Assembly: GCF_902686445.1 (NCBI RefSeq)
Contig: NC_062227.1
Span: forward strand, 24,482,777 to 24,546,776
DNA length: 64,000 bases
Reading direction: 5' to 3'
Source: Sciurus carolinensis
Lineage: Eukaryota; Chordata; Mammalia; Rodentia; Sciuridae
Part shown: positions 63,801-64,000 of the stretch, piece by piece
Layout of the letters: the number at the start of each line of letters is the position of its first letter
How positions within the stretch are numbered: the stretch's first letter is position 1
Position numbers and translations under genes: made by a program
The notes under the pieces: generated by a model
Seen by the model: the letters and a program-made list of their open reading frames with translations, nothing else
Databases searched by the model: none
Told to the model about the DNA's origin: nothing

Positions 63801-64000
63801 GTAAGTTCATAAATATCCTTCACAACACCACAAGTAGAAATGGAAAGGTAGATATGGGGAGAGAAGGAAGAATAATGGAATAATAGTGCTCACTGCGGAT
63901 GGAATATTGTGGAAAGGAGAGGACCCCCACCCCCACCCTTATTAGGTATGTGAAGAGATGGGTACTGACTCCTCCAGAGTAGAGACTATAAGCAGTACAG
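63801..64000 (+). other. LAMA1: Intron 36 (start)
   Basis: Intron following the last exon in the window; runs off the end. Nothing recognised. Confidence 0.8.

Noticed and set aside
1..64000. A new multi-gene or defence-like system
   Set aside because: Both strands were read; everything coding belongs to one laminin gene and the rest is intron with repeats.

Overview
This window is vertebrate genomic DNA, almost certainly from a sciurid rodent (squirrel, marmot or ground squirrel). Two things support this. The introns carry many tRNA-Ala-derived ID SINEs and their dimeric B1-ID chimeras, which are abundant in squirrel-family genomes. The encoded protein also sides with the rodent orthologue at several positions, for example the [11 protein letters not shown] and GKWPGQCPC stretches. 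The taxonomic call is inference; no search was run.

The whole window lies inside one gene on the + strand: LAMA1, the laminin alpha-1 chain of laminin-111. It starts in the intron before the first visible exon (by family convention intron 3) and ends just inside the intron after the 33rd visible exon. All 33 exons have GT-AG boundaries, their phases are mutually compatible, and joined they give an open frame of 4,823 nt (1,607 codons plus 2 nt) without a stop or frameshift. Residues are numbered p1 to p1607 from the first codon in the window; p1 is about residue 116 of the full chain. Domain order: most of the LN polymerisation domain (p1-154), LE1-LE4 (p155-387), LE5 split by the globular L4a domain (p388-626), LE6-LE13 (p627-1033), LE14 split by L4b (p1034-1286), LE15-LE17 (p1287-1439), then the CDDEC cysteine knot and the start of the coiled coil (p1440 on). 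The promoter, signal peptide, start codon, most of the coiled coil and the LG domains lie outside the window.

By region: 1-8.3 kb is the upstream intron, full of repeats (MaLR LTR, SINEs, MER2, a 2.3 kb antisense L1, an ERV-type LTR). 8.3-20.6 kb holds LN and LE1-LE5 exons. 20.4-27.9 kb holds L4a. 27.9-35.4 kb is the largest intron (7.5 kb). 35.3-45.5 kb is dense with LE exons. 44.7-48.7 kb holds L4b. 49.6-57.3 kb holds the last LE exons, and 58.1-63.8 kb the beginning of the coiled coil.

No second protein gene, RNA gene, CRISPR array or new multi-gene system was found. The points worth a second look are a 59-nt CT microsatellite that forms the polypyrimidine tract of one exon, an antisense L1 ending next to an exon acceptor, two weak donors, absence of the RGD known from the mouse chain, several young insertions with clear target duplications, a solo LTR apparently inside a MIR, and a strong orientation bias of L1/LTR (antisense) versus SINE (sense) insertions.
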